Origin: Branchiostoma lanceolatum
Taxonomy: Eukaryota > Chordata > Leptocardii > Amphioxiformes > Branchiostomatidae
Direction of reading: 5' to 3'
Length of the DNA: 64,000 nt
NCBI RefSeq assembly: GCF_035083965.1
Contig: NC_089732.1
Coordinates: 1,656,883-1,720,882, forward strand
In this document: piece after piece, positions 1 through 14,100 of the stretch
How the letters are laid out: each line of letters begins with the position of its first letter
Position numbering within the stretch: position 1 is the first letter of the stretch
Made by a program: the position numbers and the translations under genes
The notes under the pieces: generated by a model
What the model saw: the letters and a program-made list of their open reading frames with translations, nothing else
Database searches by the model: none
What the model was told of the DNA's origin: nothing

Positions 1-259
1 GTCTTTTCCGATCAGTTCAGTTCATCCTCAGTGACTGAGATGACACCAGTGCCTCCAAATGTACATGTCAAGCATGTCAGAGCGAAGTTCATCAAAAAGG
101 GGTTTTAGAACCTTTCTAGCCATACACGAAAGAGTAATTACTAACCAGTGCGGATCTTAATAACCTGTATCCACGATTGCCCAAGATTTTCATGTATTAG
201 TACTATTGAGATTACCTAGCTATAGGGTGACCTTAGGTTTTTAGATAAGACGTTCTTAC

Positions 260-3200
260 CCGGAATGGACATAGACATCCGGATGGCGATCCGGATCGGC
301 ATGTCCGGAGTGGTCTTGACGTGGCAGTACTCCTCCATCTTAGCGTTCAAGTTCGTCACGACGATGCACAGCTCCGTCTCGTACAGCTTGAACAGCTGGA
401 ACAACACAAGGGGTCAGGATCAATTGTTCATTCATTCATTCATTCATTCATTCATTCATTTATTCGTTCATGAGCCTGTTCGTTCCTTCCTTCCTTCATC
501 CATTAATCCAACCATTCATTCGTCCTTCCTTCCTTCCTTCCTTCCTTCCTTCCTTCCTTCCTTCCTTCCTTCCTTCCTTCCTTCCTTCCTTCCTTCCTTC
601 CTTCCTTCCTTCCTTCCTTCCTTCCTTCCTTCCTTCCTTCCTTCCTTCCTTCCTCCATCCATACATTAATCCATTCATTTATCGATCCATGCATTCATTC
701 ATTCATTCATCCATTCATTAATTGATCATTCCTTTCTTCGTTATTCCTTCATTCCTTCCTTCCGTCATTCAATTATTCATTTTTTATCCATCCATCCATC
801 CATCCATCCATCGATGTCTTTATTCATTGCTCGCTATCGGGTGGGGGTAATGACCTATAGGGTAAGGTCAACAACATCGACATACATGATAGGTGTTGCA
901 CCTCCTTCCCCTTTAATGGTTTGTTCCACAACTTGGACTTTCATAGGCAGAGGTGAATGACCTACCGGGCAGGTGAACAAGACTACAGGTTCTTGGAAGG
1001 GAACCATGGAGAATACAGGGTAAGATGGTCTTCTTAATGCTACGGCCGCGTGGCGCGTTGGATACACCCGATCCCTCGATCTCGGAAGTTAAGCAACGCG
1101 CGGTCCGGACAGTGCTTGGATGGGAGACCAACCAAGGACGTCCGGATTGCTGTAGCCTCACGAAGCTTTCCACGAAATCGTCTTCCGGGAGGGACGTAAA
1201 ACGGGGGTCCCGTGCTCGAGGAGGTGCCTCGAACACGTTAAACAGCCTCATTACCCTACACATTGGGTACCTGCCTGTGGCACTGGCTGCAAATACACCT
1301 GATATTATTATTAAAAGGGCAAGCAACACTGTAATGAAGCGTTATGCTCTTGAAGTATTCATGATAACATAGATAATGTTTGCATGTCAGGTTTGGAGCG
1401 GGGTTAACGTTACGTTATACTTTATAATTAACATTAACGTCTTGTGTGTTCACTGGCTAATGATCGCTAATCAACTTATTAAACCAAACATGTAACGCTA
1501 CAGCTAACGTTAACCAAACGACCAACAAAGTAAGCTGACCAAGCAACCGATTAAACAACCAACCAATTTTGTTAAAAAAAACAATTTTGCATCATTTTAC
1601 TGGAGGCGTGAAATCCCTTGATATTTACTACTGCCTAATTTGGCAAGTTGTTCCCTCCCTTCTTGATAATGGTACGGTCCGATGTGCTCTTTGACCTCTG
1701 CTACCTGCGTGTCGTATCGTGTGACAGGTTCTCCACAACTCACACCGGCAAGACAAAATGCTGAATACCGGGTAAATATGCGTCTATAGCCAGGACAAAG
1801 TAATTTCCCTTCCTCCTAAGTGTGTTGGCAACTTGTGGACGACTTTTGGAGTTCCAGAGTGGTAGAAAAATGGAGTAGAGCACTGATTTTTGTATGGGGG
1901 AGGGGGGCGAAGGGCATTGCTCTACTGACAACAGATCTACCAGATAGGCGTGGTGGGAGTTGGTTTGTATAAGTTACGCCATGTGTTGTTTTAAAGGCTT
2001 AACTCTGGGTTGAGTATTTATTTCTACTGCCTCATTTTTTATAGTATTTTATATCCGCCAGTTTACTAAGCTTGAAACGTTGTGTGGGTTTGGCTACATT
2101 CAATAATTTTACTTACAGACGGGTTATAGGTTAACGCATTGAATTTAAGAGCTTTCAAATACTCCGTTTTGCTTTTTGTCTATAAAACAGTGGTATTCCT
2201 GTCTGGGTAATTGAATCTCCATCAGTTGAGGTCTCTAGAACTAGGCTCTCCTTCTCTTGGTCTCGTTTATATAGGGTTAAACAAGAGAGAAATATGAAAT
2301 AGGACGTTTGAGCTGTGACCTCATATCACTACTCGGTAATATGTGGGAACCTTTAGCCCCTTTATCTGATGTGTTGGTAGAACAGGTTTTGTCACATTCC
2401 ACAGTGCCCTGATGTAACTCAGGGGTGATTCATTAATGAGTGATGTTACTCAGGGGTGGTTCAGTAATGCTAATTTCCAGTTTCAAAGTTTGCTTTAACT
2501 TAAAGTAAGTAACGTTACTACTGTGAAGTAAGTAATGTAACTTTAAGATATATTTGAAAAACAACATACAAAACTTTGTAATAGAGCCGAGTTCTGAAAT
2601 ATACTAGTAGAACTTTGCAACAGAACAGCTTACAGTTACAGATGTGATCTATGTGGCAAAGACAGGATTGTTTAGCCATAGCTGAAGCTGTAGGGCTGAT
2701 GTGAATTAAGGGTTTTACCATGGTCAATATTGACCAACAGAAGCCATATATATATATATTCAAATAGGGAGACAATGCTTGTTTGTTTGATGTGTAAGAT
2801 TTTGTATCACAGTATGGACATTTAAAGACAGTTATACTTCAGAATCGCTGATCTTTATGTGATATTTTTTCTACAGGAAGCTCGCAGGTCGTACCATTTT
2901 CATCTCAGGGGCGAGCAGGGGGATCGGGAAGGCCATCGCCCTGAAGTGCGCTCGAGATGGAGCCAACGTTGTCATCGCGGCCAAGACGGCAGAACCCCAC
3001 CCCAAACTCCCCGGCACCATCTACACAGCAGCTGAAGAAAGTACGTCTTTTTAAAACACTTAAAAGGAAAAAATGAGGGTTTGAATTCCTGTTTCTAGGG
3101 CATCGTTGGGGCTAAGAGATTTTGCTTTCAATTGCACAAAAAAGTACAATTAAATGTCTCTTTTTATGAAATTGGGTCACACTAGTAGGTGATATCTATA

Positions 3201-6200
3201 ACAACAGATGAAAACATGGGACCTTCATTCATTCTCTGACCTATAAGTTTTTAGATATTCCACAAAGGTAGTATTTTGAGGTTGTTGAAGGATTTGCCTT
3301 TGATAGCATTTGTAAATTCACCTTTGTTGGACTTTTATCACTCAGTTGAAGCAGCGGGAGGAAAATGTCTACCATGTATTGTGGACATCCGGTATGAGGA
3401 CCAGGTATGTAAAGCTCAAATCAATGTATCAATGTGTGAACAAGGCATATCTTGCTTTATTCTAGCTTTCATGGATTTTGTTTTTTAAGGAAACACCAAT
3501 GTGGACAGTTGATTCTAGGATCATGATTAAATATTGAAAACAGAGTCTGAGGGTAAAGACTGTACCTTAGTACACTCAGTTTTATGGAGTGAATGCAGTT
3601 AGATTCAAGTTTTCCTTCTAGCCCTCTGCTTTCATGTTACCTTCTAGCTGAATTTTTATCATGAAATGTCAGAGATCCAAGGAAGTAGATTTGTGTTAAG
3701 TTAACACCATAAGATGTATAGGGCGGTGCCCATCCCTATTTCATAGCCCTGGGCCACACTGTGGTGCAATCACTGCAGCAGGGGGCTAGTCCACTGGCAG
3801 TGGAGTGTGTTTAACTTCCATACTGTTTCAGAAGTATGTACCATTCTTATAAAGTCTTTGGTATGACTCAATGCGCCTCTTGTCCAGAGGTGTCCTACCC
3901 GGGGCTTGAACCCGGGCCTTCTGGTCCAAGTGATTTGAACCAGATGTGGCTAGTAACAGAAGCGCACCCCAGTAGTGTGGTCCAAGCATAAAACCATGCC
4001 GCACACGCATACAGGTGCAGTCAGCGGTGGAGCAGGCGGTTCAGAAGTTTGGGGGGATCGACGTCTTGGTGAACAACGCCAGCGCCATCAGCCTGACAGG
4101 AACCCTTGAGACTCCCATGAAGAGATACGACCTCATGAACGGCATCAACGCGAGGGGGACGTATCTCGTGTAAGTCTAAGACAGACTTCCCTTGCCTTGG
4201 AAGATCTACATGTTGCGTTAAGAACAAACAAAATCCTGAGCGTAATCTATGAAGGAAGGTTTAGATGTTACTCTCTAACTTGTGTAAAGCTTCAGAGATC
4301 AAGACAGATTGACAATGGCTTTGCTGCATGTGTGTACATGTATATGTGGTTCTAGTGGGTAGGCTACTAGTACTGAAAGGGCACAGTCCTTATAAAAAGT
4401 TGTATACTGTAATTCTTGATTTGTTAACTGTAACTTAATTTTAGCTGATTTAACGGTCACTAGTCAACAGCTAGAATTTCATCATCGCAAATATTTGATC
4501 ACTAATATTCGAGACAGTAATGTTTGTTCCCACTGTTGAAATTAAGTGCCATGACCTACTCCATTCTCCCCCAACCGCTATATTTTCCTGCCGGTATATT
4601 AAAGTGATTAACAGTAATTAGATGTTCCACCATTCATGAAAACAGTGTATTCTGTATCTGTCTCTCTTGTCACAGCTTGAGGAAGATTAGATCTTTACGT
4701 TTTCTCCTTTCCCTACAGTTCACAGAAGTGCCTTCCGTACCTGAAGGTTGGAAAGAACCCGCACATCTTAAACATCAGCCCTCCCCTCAACATGCAGCCG
4801 CACTGGTTCAAGGGACATGTCGGTAAGGAGGCTCACAAGACGTCTTACAAGATGATAGAGCATCGTCTTTCATTTGCTTTGCCTCCAAGTTTTGCAAACA
4901 GCAGAAGCAACCCTGACCAGCATGCCTTAGTTTTAGCACTCTAGAACCAAAACTTTTATAGGCACATGTTTATACAAATTATAGGTAATATTCTATTTAT
5001 TGAAGTTTGTATGTAGATGTAAATTCCTGCCCAAAAACCTTCACTTGAAGGCTTCAGTTTATTAATAGGATGCTGGGAATGATAGTTTTGGGCCCTGGTT
5101 ATATTGTTTCTACTGGTATTTCATGTTTACAAGATGAAGCTCTTTTTGTCCCTAGGTGGCAGCTGTTAATGCTACAAGGAAGTAATTGTCTCACCAAACT
5201 ATTCCAAGCAGTGTTTGTAATTACATGATCAAAATAATTCCCTAGGTGATGATGCAATCTGCTCTACAATAATTCTGATGACATGATCCGTTATACCCAT
5301 ACACAGCCTACACCATGGCCAAATATGGCATGTCCATGTGCGTACTGGGCATGGCAGAGGAGTTCAAGCCTGACAGGATAGGGGTCAATGCCATTTGGCC
5401 TCTGACCGGTAGGTGGCTGGGGGTCAAGTGTCAGGGAGAGGTTAAAGTTCAGAGGTGATCAGGCAAGCTTTACATTTGAAAAATTTAAAGAGAATGTATT
5501 TTTTTTTAAAGTAGGACTAAATTTTATTAGTTGCATTTTACAGTTAAAAATCCCAAAATATCTGAAAATCCCAAAATTTAATGAAATTTAGTCATGCTAA
5601 AGATACACCAAAGTAGCCACAAATACAATTTGTCACCTCTAGCTTCAACCTCTCCTGTATGTTGTGTGTTTGCTGTTTGCTTAAGGTGTGTTTTCTTCAC
5701 GTTGTTACAGCCTATACCATGGCCAAATATGGCATGTCCATGTGTGTGCTGGGTATGGCTGAGGAGTTTAAGGCTGAAGGCATAGCCGTGAATGCACTCT
5801 GGCCTCTAACTGGTAGGTTTTAAATATGTCCATGGTTACAACCCAAACAAAATTTCAAGATTTTGGTTTTCTACAGAAAATGCCAATCATGGATAGCAAT
5901 GAAATGGACTAATGCAAATTTTGGAAGATGCAAGTATTGTGATAAATCTTCAAGATCTCATTAAACTTTCTTGTTACCCTATGGCGTAATTCACCACAAG
6001 TGGAATTCTGCAAATAGTCGGCTGATCATATATTCATTAATACATGATTTATTGGAAAATACCCCCCCCCCCCCTGGAGGTTAATACTTCGTCTAAAAAC
6101 ATGACTTTTATGTTCATTGCCTTTCTGTTTCTTGCAAAATGTAAACTAAATAAAAAAAAGATATATTTTTGATTGTCTAGGGAAGTGATTTATTTTGTCA

Positions 6201-9200
6201 ACAGGCTATTCCTTAAGCCAGCGTCACATTTCATGCAAGCGTCGGCCGACTTTGTAGATCGCCCGAAGCTCGCCGAATTTCAAAATCTCGGGCGACGTCC
6301 GTCGAACACTAAAAACTAAAAATTCCCCATGAGGTGGTACCATCTCACCATCTCTTGGACATGGACAAAGTCAGTATCGACTAACCTGGTAAAAGGCCAA
6401 TATTTGGATCAACTGTTATTTCTAAAAATCGCCCGAAGCCCGCGTTATCGACAGGACGTCGGCCGTACTTCGGCCGAAAATGCACATTTGAAGCTCGCCA
6501 ACACGTCTGCCGAGCTAAATTTCTTATTTGTGACGGGGGCTTAAGCTTTTGAAATTAAAGACATGTGTTCATTGCCTTTGTGCTTCTCCCAGCCATCTCC
6601 ACAGCTGCGATGGACATGCTGGCTGGGAAGGACGCGCAGAAGCAGTGCCGCAAGCCGGACATCATGGCGGACGCCGCGTACGTGATGGTCACGCGGGACA
6701 GCGGGTCGTACACCGGGAACTTCGCTATCGACGAGGACGTTCTGAAGGAGGAGGGGATCCAGGACCTCGACCAGTACGCCTGCGTTCCAGGTACGGCTTT
6801 TTGTCTTTGCTCTAAACCCAATCAACTAAGTTTTTGTGGATTAATCATTTTTATTTTAGGGAGATTTATAGGCCAGGAAAACTTTAGTGTTGAGGGTATA
6901 CAGGACCTTGACCACCCTGCGTTCCAGGAAGGACTTGTCTACTTGACTCAAATTAACGGAGTTGAGCTCTTTTCTTAATATGTGCATGTGTTATGGAACA
7001 CACAATTTATTTCCTACTTCTAAATGGGGATACAGGCCTTGGGAGGACTTTCTTCTTTACTGAGTTATTTTGGCCTGCTGCCCATCCTTTGGCATGACTG
7101 AGTGCATTAGATTTGACATATACAGGAGGTCCATAAGATTAAGCCTGTGTGTCTCCTAAACAACTTTGGTTTGTAATTTATTTCATCTGTTTTCCATCTC
7201 CAGGCCATCCCCTGATGCCAGACTTCTTCCTAGACATCTCTGCTGAGGAGTTGAACAAGAATCTTAAGATTCCCCAGGCCTCAGCTGGCGGCGCGTCTCA
7301 GGCCGCGGCAGGAGGGCCGGCCCAGACATTTGAGGTCATCAACTCTCTCGTGTCTGAGGACATCCTCAGCTCGGTGAAGGGAGTCTTCCAGTTCAACCTC
7401 ACAGGTGAGTTTGGATTGGCCACTTCTGTCAGACTGGTGAAGTTTACACTGGTATATATGTGGTATACAAGGCCACACCAATTTAATTTCTTGGTTAACA
7501 ATTTTTTTTTTAAATTGTAGCACGACGACATCTTTAAAACAGAAAGCTGGGGTGAAAACTCGCACCTGACCCTGTTCACTCCCTGAAACTGTGTGCACCA
7601 AAGTACAAACTTTCCTCTGAGATTCTGTTTTCATGTTGATTTTCCAATTTAGCATCTTTTCAAAAATTCCGTTAACCAAGAAATCAAATTGGTGTGGCCT
7701 AAGCGTAGCCTGAATTGGTGACAACAAGGTTATGGGTCTGAATCCCGGCAAGAGGTCTCAACCAAAATGTTATGAGTAACTGCAGTCATCAGGAGGGGCC
7801 ATTTGGCCTGAGGTCCAGTGCAGTGCATGTAAATATGCTCTCTGCACTGGGTCGGTTTATGCTATGATTAAGTAGTCAGTAAGTCTAAGGATCTTGGAAC
7901 AAAGCTATGGGTCTGTATCTGAGCTACAATTGTAGAGCTCTCGACCAGAGGGCCAAAACAAAGGCTAGTAGTTTCACTTGTTTGGAGGGGCATCCACTGT
8001 TAGATGAGGACCACACCTCAAGCATGATTTTGTCTTGTGTGATAACCACACTTCAGTGTAGGGGTAGGCCTGGTGTTCAATGACTGAAAACAAATCAGTA
8101 GTGAATTTACCAATTGCAAGACCAATAGAATTGGAAGACAACTTTAGCCATCTTCAACAATCTCAATAAACAAACCCACACAACATCACTGTTCCCTATG
8201 CCAGAACTAAGAGACTGCAGCAATCCTTCCTGCATTGCGCCATCAGACTGTACAACAACTTACCTTCTGGGTCCTGAACATTCAGTCTTCCGTTTGACTT
8301 GACTTGAAGTAATGAATTTTTTAACAGCTTTGTACTTGTCTTTGTACATTGGTGATGATTTTAATGACATCTGTAACAAATGGTACTCAATTCAGAGGGA
8401 ACACAGCTGTGTTCTCTCTGCCTATGTACATTTTGAAGAAATGTGTAATAATAATAAAGTAAAAAAAACACCAAAGAAAACAACAACTGTTCCCGCAGGT
8501 GCTGAGGAGGGCACCTGGCACCTGAACCTGAAGGACGCCCCCGGCGGCGGGGGGGCGGGCGAGCCCGCGGGGAAACCTGACGTGACCATGACCATGACCT
8601 CGGAAGACTTCGTTAAGATGTTCGCGGGAGAAATGCAGCCGACTCAAGCCTTCATGTCGGGTAAACTCAGGATCAAGGGCGACCTGGCCATGGCCATCAA
8701 ACTGGAGAAACTCATGGGGGTGATGAAGTCTAAGTTGTAGGGGGGAAGGTTTAACAGGCTGTGTAGTGTGTCCACCCAGTAACATCAACTGGCCACATGT
8801 TGTTACACTGTATCCGGGTTGTAGTGCTACAATGTATCCACCTGATAACACCGACTGGCCACATTTTGCTACACTGTATTCTTAGACTTGTGTCATTTTG
8901 AATTGAGGAACTTGTGGGGCAAATGAAGTCCAAGTTGTAAAGGGGGAATGTTGAACAGGCTGTATAGAAGGTTGTAGTGCTACATTGTATCCACAATAAC
9001 ACCGACTGGCCACATGTATTGCTACACTGTATTCAGGTTGTTGAGAGTGCTACAATGTATCCACCTAATAACACCAACTGGCCACATATTGCTACACTGT
9101 ATTCATTCATAGACTTAGTGTCATTTTGAATTGAGGAACTTGTGGGCATTATGAAGTCGTTACGGAAAAAATTATCAAACAACCACATAATGCTACACTG

Positions 9201-11085
9201 TATCAACTTGTAGACTGAGTGATATGTTGAACTGAGAAACTTGTGGGCCAAATGCAGTCATTGTAAAATGTGGAACAAGCTTCAGCGGACGTTGTAGTAT
9301 GTTACAGCAAATACAATAAAGTCTATTATCATCATCATAAAGTCTATACAGTAGTGCCTACATTTTGTATTCAGGCATAGACTTGGAGCAGAAATACAGT
9401 TGACAGATTTAGATATGTGCTGGTTTTCTTACATAGACATTAACATACATGTGGGGAGATATTGTATTATATTCATGGCCGCTTTATTACTCAAAGTGTG
9501 CTTGTTCAAAGAAGTGTTGTTATACATGTATATTCTGTCATATGCTGCAACCAATGCAAACTAAGAATGGTCTTTGAGTATCTCTGCAAACTGTACACTT
9601 CTTACCTATTGTTATTTTTCATAACTCTGATTTTGTTGTGTAGCTGTGAAAAATAAACATCAAAGCCTCAGAAGTTTTACAGTTTTGTTCTTGCTGTTGT
9701 TTTGATATTTGTGACTTCAATGAAATCCTTGCGGTCAAGATTTACCAATAACTAGATTTTGCAGTCAGAAACATCATGTTTTGAATGTTTAGACCTTTAC
9801 AAGGCTTTTACTTTCTAATGTTAATAGTTCAATCAGACTTTCCTCACTAACATCCCTCCTTTCCGTTGAATGGTTTGTTCCTTAACGTTACCTATGACCT
9901 TTCACCCTGTACCGCGGGGTCAATGACCTTAAGAGCAATTGGGAATTACAGGCTAGGTGATCACATCACAACTATGGAGAATACTGGGTAAGATGACTTT
10001 CTTAAGTTTCTCAAGAAAGATGCATGAGTGTTCTAAGAAAGAGAGTAAGATGTCTTTTACTTTGTTAGGGGATGCAGGGAGTGTTGGCGGTAAAGCCTAA
10101 GCCATATGCATGTTACACAATTAGTCAAAAGCATATACTAGTATTCAGTACAATGGCTGATAGTACAGTAACACCAGCATAGTATGAAAACAGATGTCTA
10201 AGCCAGGAGCACCTGCAAATTACAGGAGTCTGATACCCTATATTTTGTAGAACAAATCACTGTATTTGGAGGCACCTAAAATGTGTACTAAGGTTCTTTG
10301 TGTCAGGTTAACCACAAATGTATTTACATAGCCCATGTGTCCTCTTTCCCCAATGTTGTTTAGGCAACCAAAGCGTTTCTTTTTTCAAAAGGCAGCAAGA
10401 GCATAAAATAGCTCTTCCACTGTAATGTCATGATAGATATAGGACACATGAACTGCTCTAATGTTGTAGGCAGTCAGAATTGGATTGTTTAAGACCTACA
10501 ATTATCAATTGACAACTTTTATATATAATGTATTTCAGAGAGCTAGCGGGCCGTACCATCTTCATCACGGGGGCGAGCAGGGGGATCGGGAAAGCCATCG
10601 CCCTGAAGTGTGCTCGAGACGGAGCCAACGTCGTCATCGCGGCCAAGACGGCGGAACCCCACCCCAAACTCCCCGGCACCATCTACACAGCAGCTGAAGA
10701 AAGTGAGTCACAATTTCCTCATCTGTGTTTCCACTATAAAGTTTATAAAACTTGTGGCAGGTGGCGTCTGTGTGGCATAGTGGCAGAACTCCGGCTATGA
10801 ACCAATGAGACCCAGGTTCAATCCCCAGTGGAGTACCCAGACATGTCCGGACATGACCCCAGACGTTGTGCCCTTGGGAAAGGCATTTAACACATATTTC
10901 CCATGTCCTAAGCCCAGCAGTAGGGTTTGGGTTGGCGTTAGGAAGGGCATCCAGCCGTAAAAACTCTTGCTACAAAAAAGACTTGCACTTGATGAGGAGT
11001 TCTGGGGCTCCTCATCAAGTGCAAGCTCCCCCATCCATGTGCAGGCACGTTCAACCCCCATATGATGGGAAATATAAGACGTAAA

Positions 11086-11174
<89 letters not shown>

Positions 11175-14100
11175 CCACCAGACCTGAACTCTTTTTGGCC
11201 ATGCTTGAGAAAATAAGTATAGAACAACCTACTTAGTCAATTGCTTTCCTTGATACAACAACATGGAATGAAAAAAATACTAATTGCTGATTTTACAGAT
11301 TTTTCAACATTAGGGCTTTTTTGGGGCTGTTCTTTAGTGTTCCTTTATACTAGATTGATACCCTACGATTGTTTCTAATCTAAAAGTTTAAGGCAACTCT
11401 CAAACTGCCTGGTAGCCTAGCTGAATCATAAGTTTAAGGATCTGTAGAGATTCTATTTCTTTCCTCTGAGGCAACTTCCTAAAGATATCGATGTTTCTTT
11501 TAGTTGAGGCAGCAGGAGGAAAATGTCTACCGTGCATTGTTGACATCCAGTTTGAAGACCAGGTCCAGTCGGCGGTGGAGCAGGGTTAGGGGTTAGAGTT
11601 TAAGGGTTAGAGGTTAATGTTTGATGTAATGTGTTGTCTCTCCCCAGTTGAAGCGGCTGGTGGGAAATGTCTGCCGTGTATTGTAGACATCCGGTTTAAG
11701 GACCAGGTGCAGTCAGCAGTGGAGCAGGGTTAGGGGTTAGAGGTTAAGGGTTAGAGGCTACTGTGTGATGTAATGTGTTGTTTCCCCCCAGTTGAGGCAG
11801 CGGGAGGAAAATGTCTGCCGTGTATCGTGGACATCCGGTTTGAGGACCAGGTGCAGGCGGCGGTGGAGCAGGGTTAGGGGTTAGAGGTTAAGGGTTAATG
11901 TTTGATGTAATGTGTTGTTTCCCCCCAGTTGAGGCAGTAGGAGGAAAATGTCTGCCGTGTATTGTAGACATCCGGTTTGAGGACCAGGTTCAGTCGGCGG
12001 TGGAGCAGGCGGTTCAGAAGTTTGGGGGGATCGACGTCCTGGTGAACAACGCCAGCGCCATCAGTCTGACGGGAACTCTGGACACGCCCATGAAGAGATA
12101 CGACCTCATGAACAATATCAACACAAGGGGGACCTACATGGTGTGAGTTGATGTAGTTTTTTGGATGTATAGCTATATCAACAAAATATGTGGAACCTGT
12201 TAGGATCATCAAGTACAGTAGGGGCATTCCACGGAATGCTCTCTATGCCGATGAAAACTTACGACCTCATGAACAACATTAACGCAAGGGGGACCTTCAT
12301 GGAGTGAGTTTAAGAAGTGTCGCTTTTGTCTATCTTTTCAGCATAAGGCCACAGTAAGTAGATTTTATGGATAACATCCTCTGCAGACCCAAAGCAAATG
12401 CAAGCGCACAAAAAAGAGGGGTAAAAATTAGAACAAGATGTCATCCACTTTAACACAAACAAAGGTGGCCCAGACTGTAGATGTGTCTTTTTCCAACTTA
12501 TGCGAATTAAGTTGAAAATTTATTCATTCTCACTTTTGCCACCCATGTCCAGGTCTCAGAAGTGTCTTCCGTACTTGAAGAAAAGTCAGAGGAATCCCCA
12601 CATCTTAAACATCAGTCCTCCACTCAACATGACGGCCGTTTGGTTCAAAGGACACGTTGGTATGGATGTTTGTTTGTTTCGTTTATTTGTTGTGGTTTGG
12701 TTGTTTACTTCCTGTAACGACATATCACTATTTTACTACAGTAACTTTTTATTATGATGTCTTTTATATCTTATTTTAGAATGGGCTCTCTTTGAACCTA
12801 AGAAAAATTGATTGTGATACAATGATGTATTATGGCTTTAGCTAAGTCCATATCATGCAAATAGTTCAAGCAATACCAATCTAGTGGCTGAGTGCAACCA
12901 TAGAGTTAAAGGGAAGAAAAACTTGAAAAGCCTACTCTACAGTACTAAGCTAAACCTAAATGAAATTTCTTGTCTCCTTTTTCAGCCTATACCATGGCCA
13001 AATATGGCATGTCCATGTGCGTGTTAGGGATGGCTGAGGAGTTTAGGGATGATGGGATAGGGGTCAACGCCCTCTGGCCCAGAACTAGTAAGTGTGGACA
13101 TATCTTTGGTCTAGTGATTAACAATTCCAGTTCAAATCCCTAGTAGTTTCCAATGGTGTACCCTTTGCAAAGAAAGTCTACATCAGATCTATTTCTCGAC
13201 CTAGCTCCGGTTAGGAACGTCCTTTTAGATATATAGTAGTATCCAGTATTTGATTGTTGGGGTCCCTGACAAGGGTGGACTGCAAATGGCTAGTAGTCTT
13301 CACACCATGTGGGAAAGTTGGATGGTACACAAAACCCATTCCATATTGCATGTGCCATCTGAAGTACATGTATCACAGGTTCACTTTATCCAGCTTTAGA
13401 ATTAACAATGCCTTATGTTGATTTCCTAGCCATCGGCACTGCTGCGATAGATGCCACGGGCCGAGGCAGGGGCGGGAGTCGTTCCACTGATATCATGGCG
13501 GACGCTGCGTACGCCATGCTAACACGGGACGGCAGATCGTACACGGGAAACCTCGCCATCGATGAGGATGTTCTGCGAGACGCCGGGGTCCGAGACTTCG
13601 AGCAGTACTCCTGTGTGCCAGGTGTGCTCCTTATGTCTTTAAGACTTGCCCCTAGCCTGATGATACCAAACCTCAAGTGGTCCTTTGTTTTATCAGCCCT
13701 CTACTCTAGAAAGCTGGTGGCAAACTTTTCAGGGCAGTGGGTCCTTCTAAGTTGCCATAGTGATTGCCATGCTGCGCTCTTATAATATATTGTATTTTGG
13801 TTTCCTTAGTGATGTCTATACTGGGTGCCTATTGGTACATTGTACTTCATTCTTTTGGCTGATTTTCTAAGTACTCACTATTAGAAAAACTCCATAGGAA
13901 AAATAAACAGCCCCAAACAGCAGAATTTTGAGTTTGACGGACAAGAATTGTTCCTCTTCAGTGGTAAAACAGACCAGGGAAAAATACGAACTTTTTTTTC
14001 TTTCAATTACCCCCAGAATTGCAGAGTAGCTGTTTACAGAGATGTAGTGCCCTGCAGACATGTAAATACCAAGCAGACAACTGGTGATCAGTCACAGTCA

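Noticed and set aside
265-721. Open frames with FLPS/FLPSFLPS and GRKE repeats
   Set aside because: They are translations of the TTCC microsatellite and CATT repeats, not genes.
913-1372. Two open frames of 115-138 codons over the HSDL2a start
   Set aside because: They run across the real first exon, its donor and the 5S-like element; no domain is seen.
3880-3990. Functional tRNA gene on the minus strand
   Set aside because: B box is good, but the A box and acceptor stem do not form a proper cloverleaf; better a SINE head.
10795-11202. Frame with long SLSLSL run
   Set aside because: Caused by the (GA)n microsatellite and SINE sequence.
11585-11928. Interstitial telomeric repeat (TTAGGG)
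   Set aside because: Spacers are GGTTAG/GGGTTAGAGG-like but irregular and part of the 140-bp exon-bearing unit, so better explained as duplicated intron.
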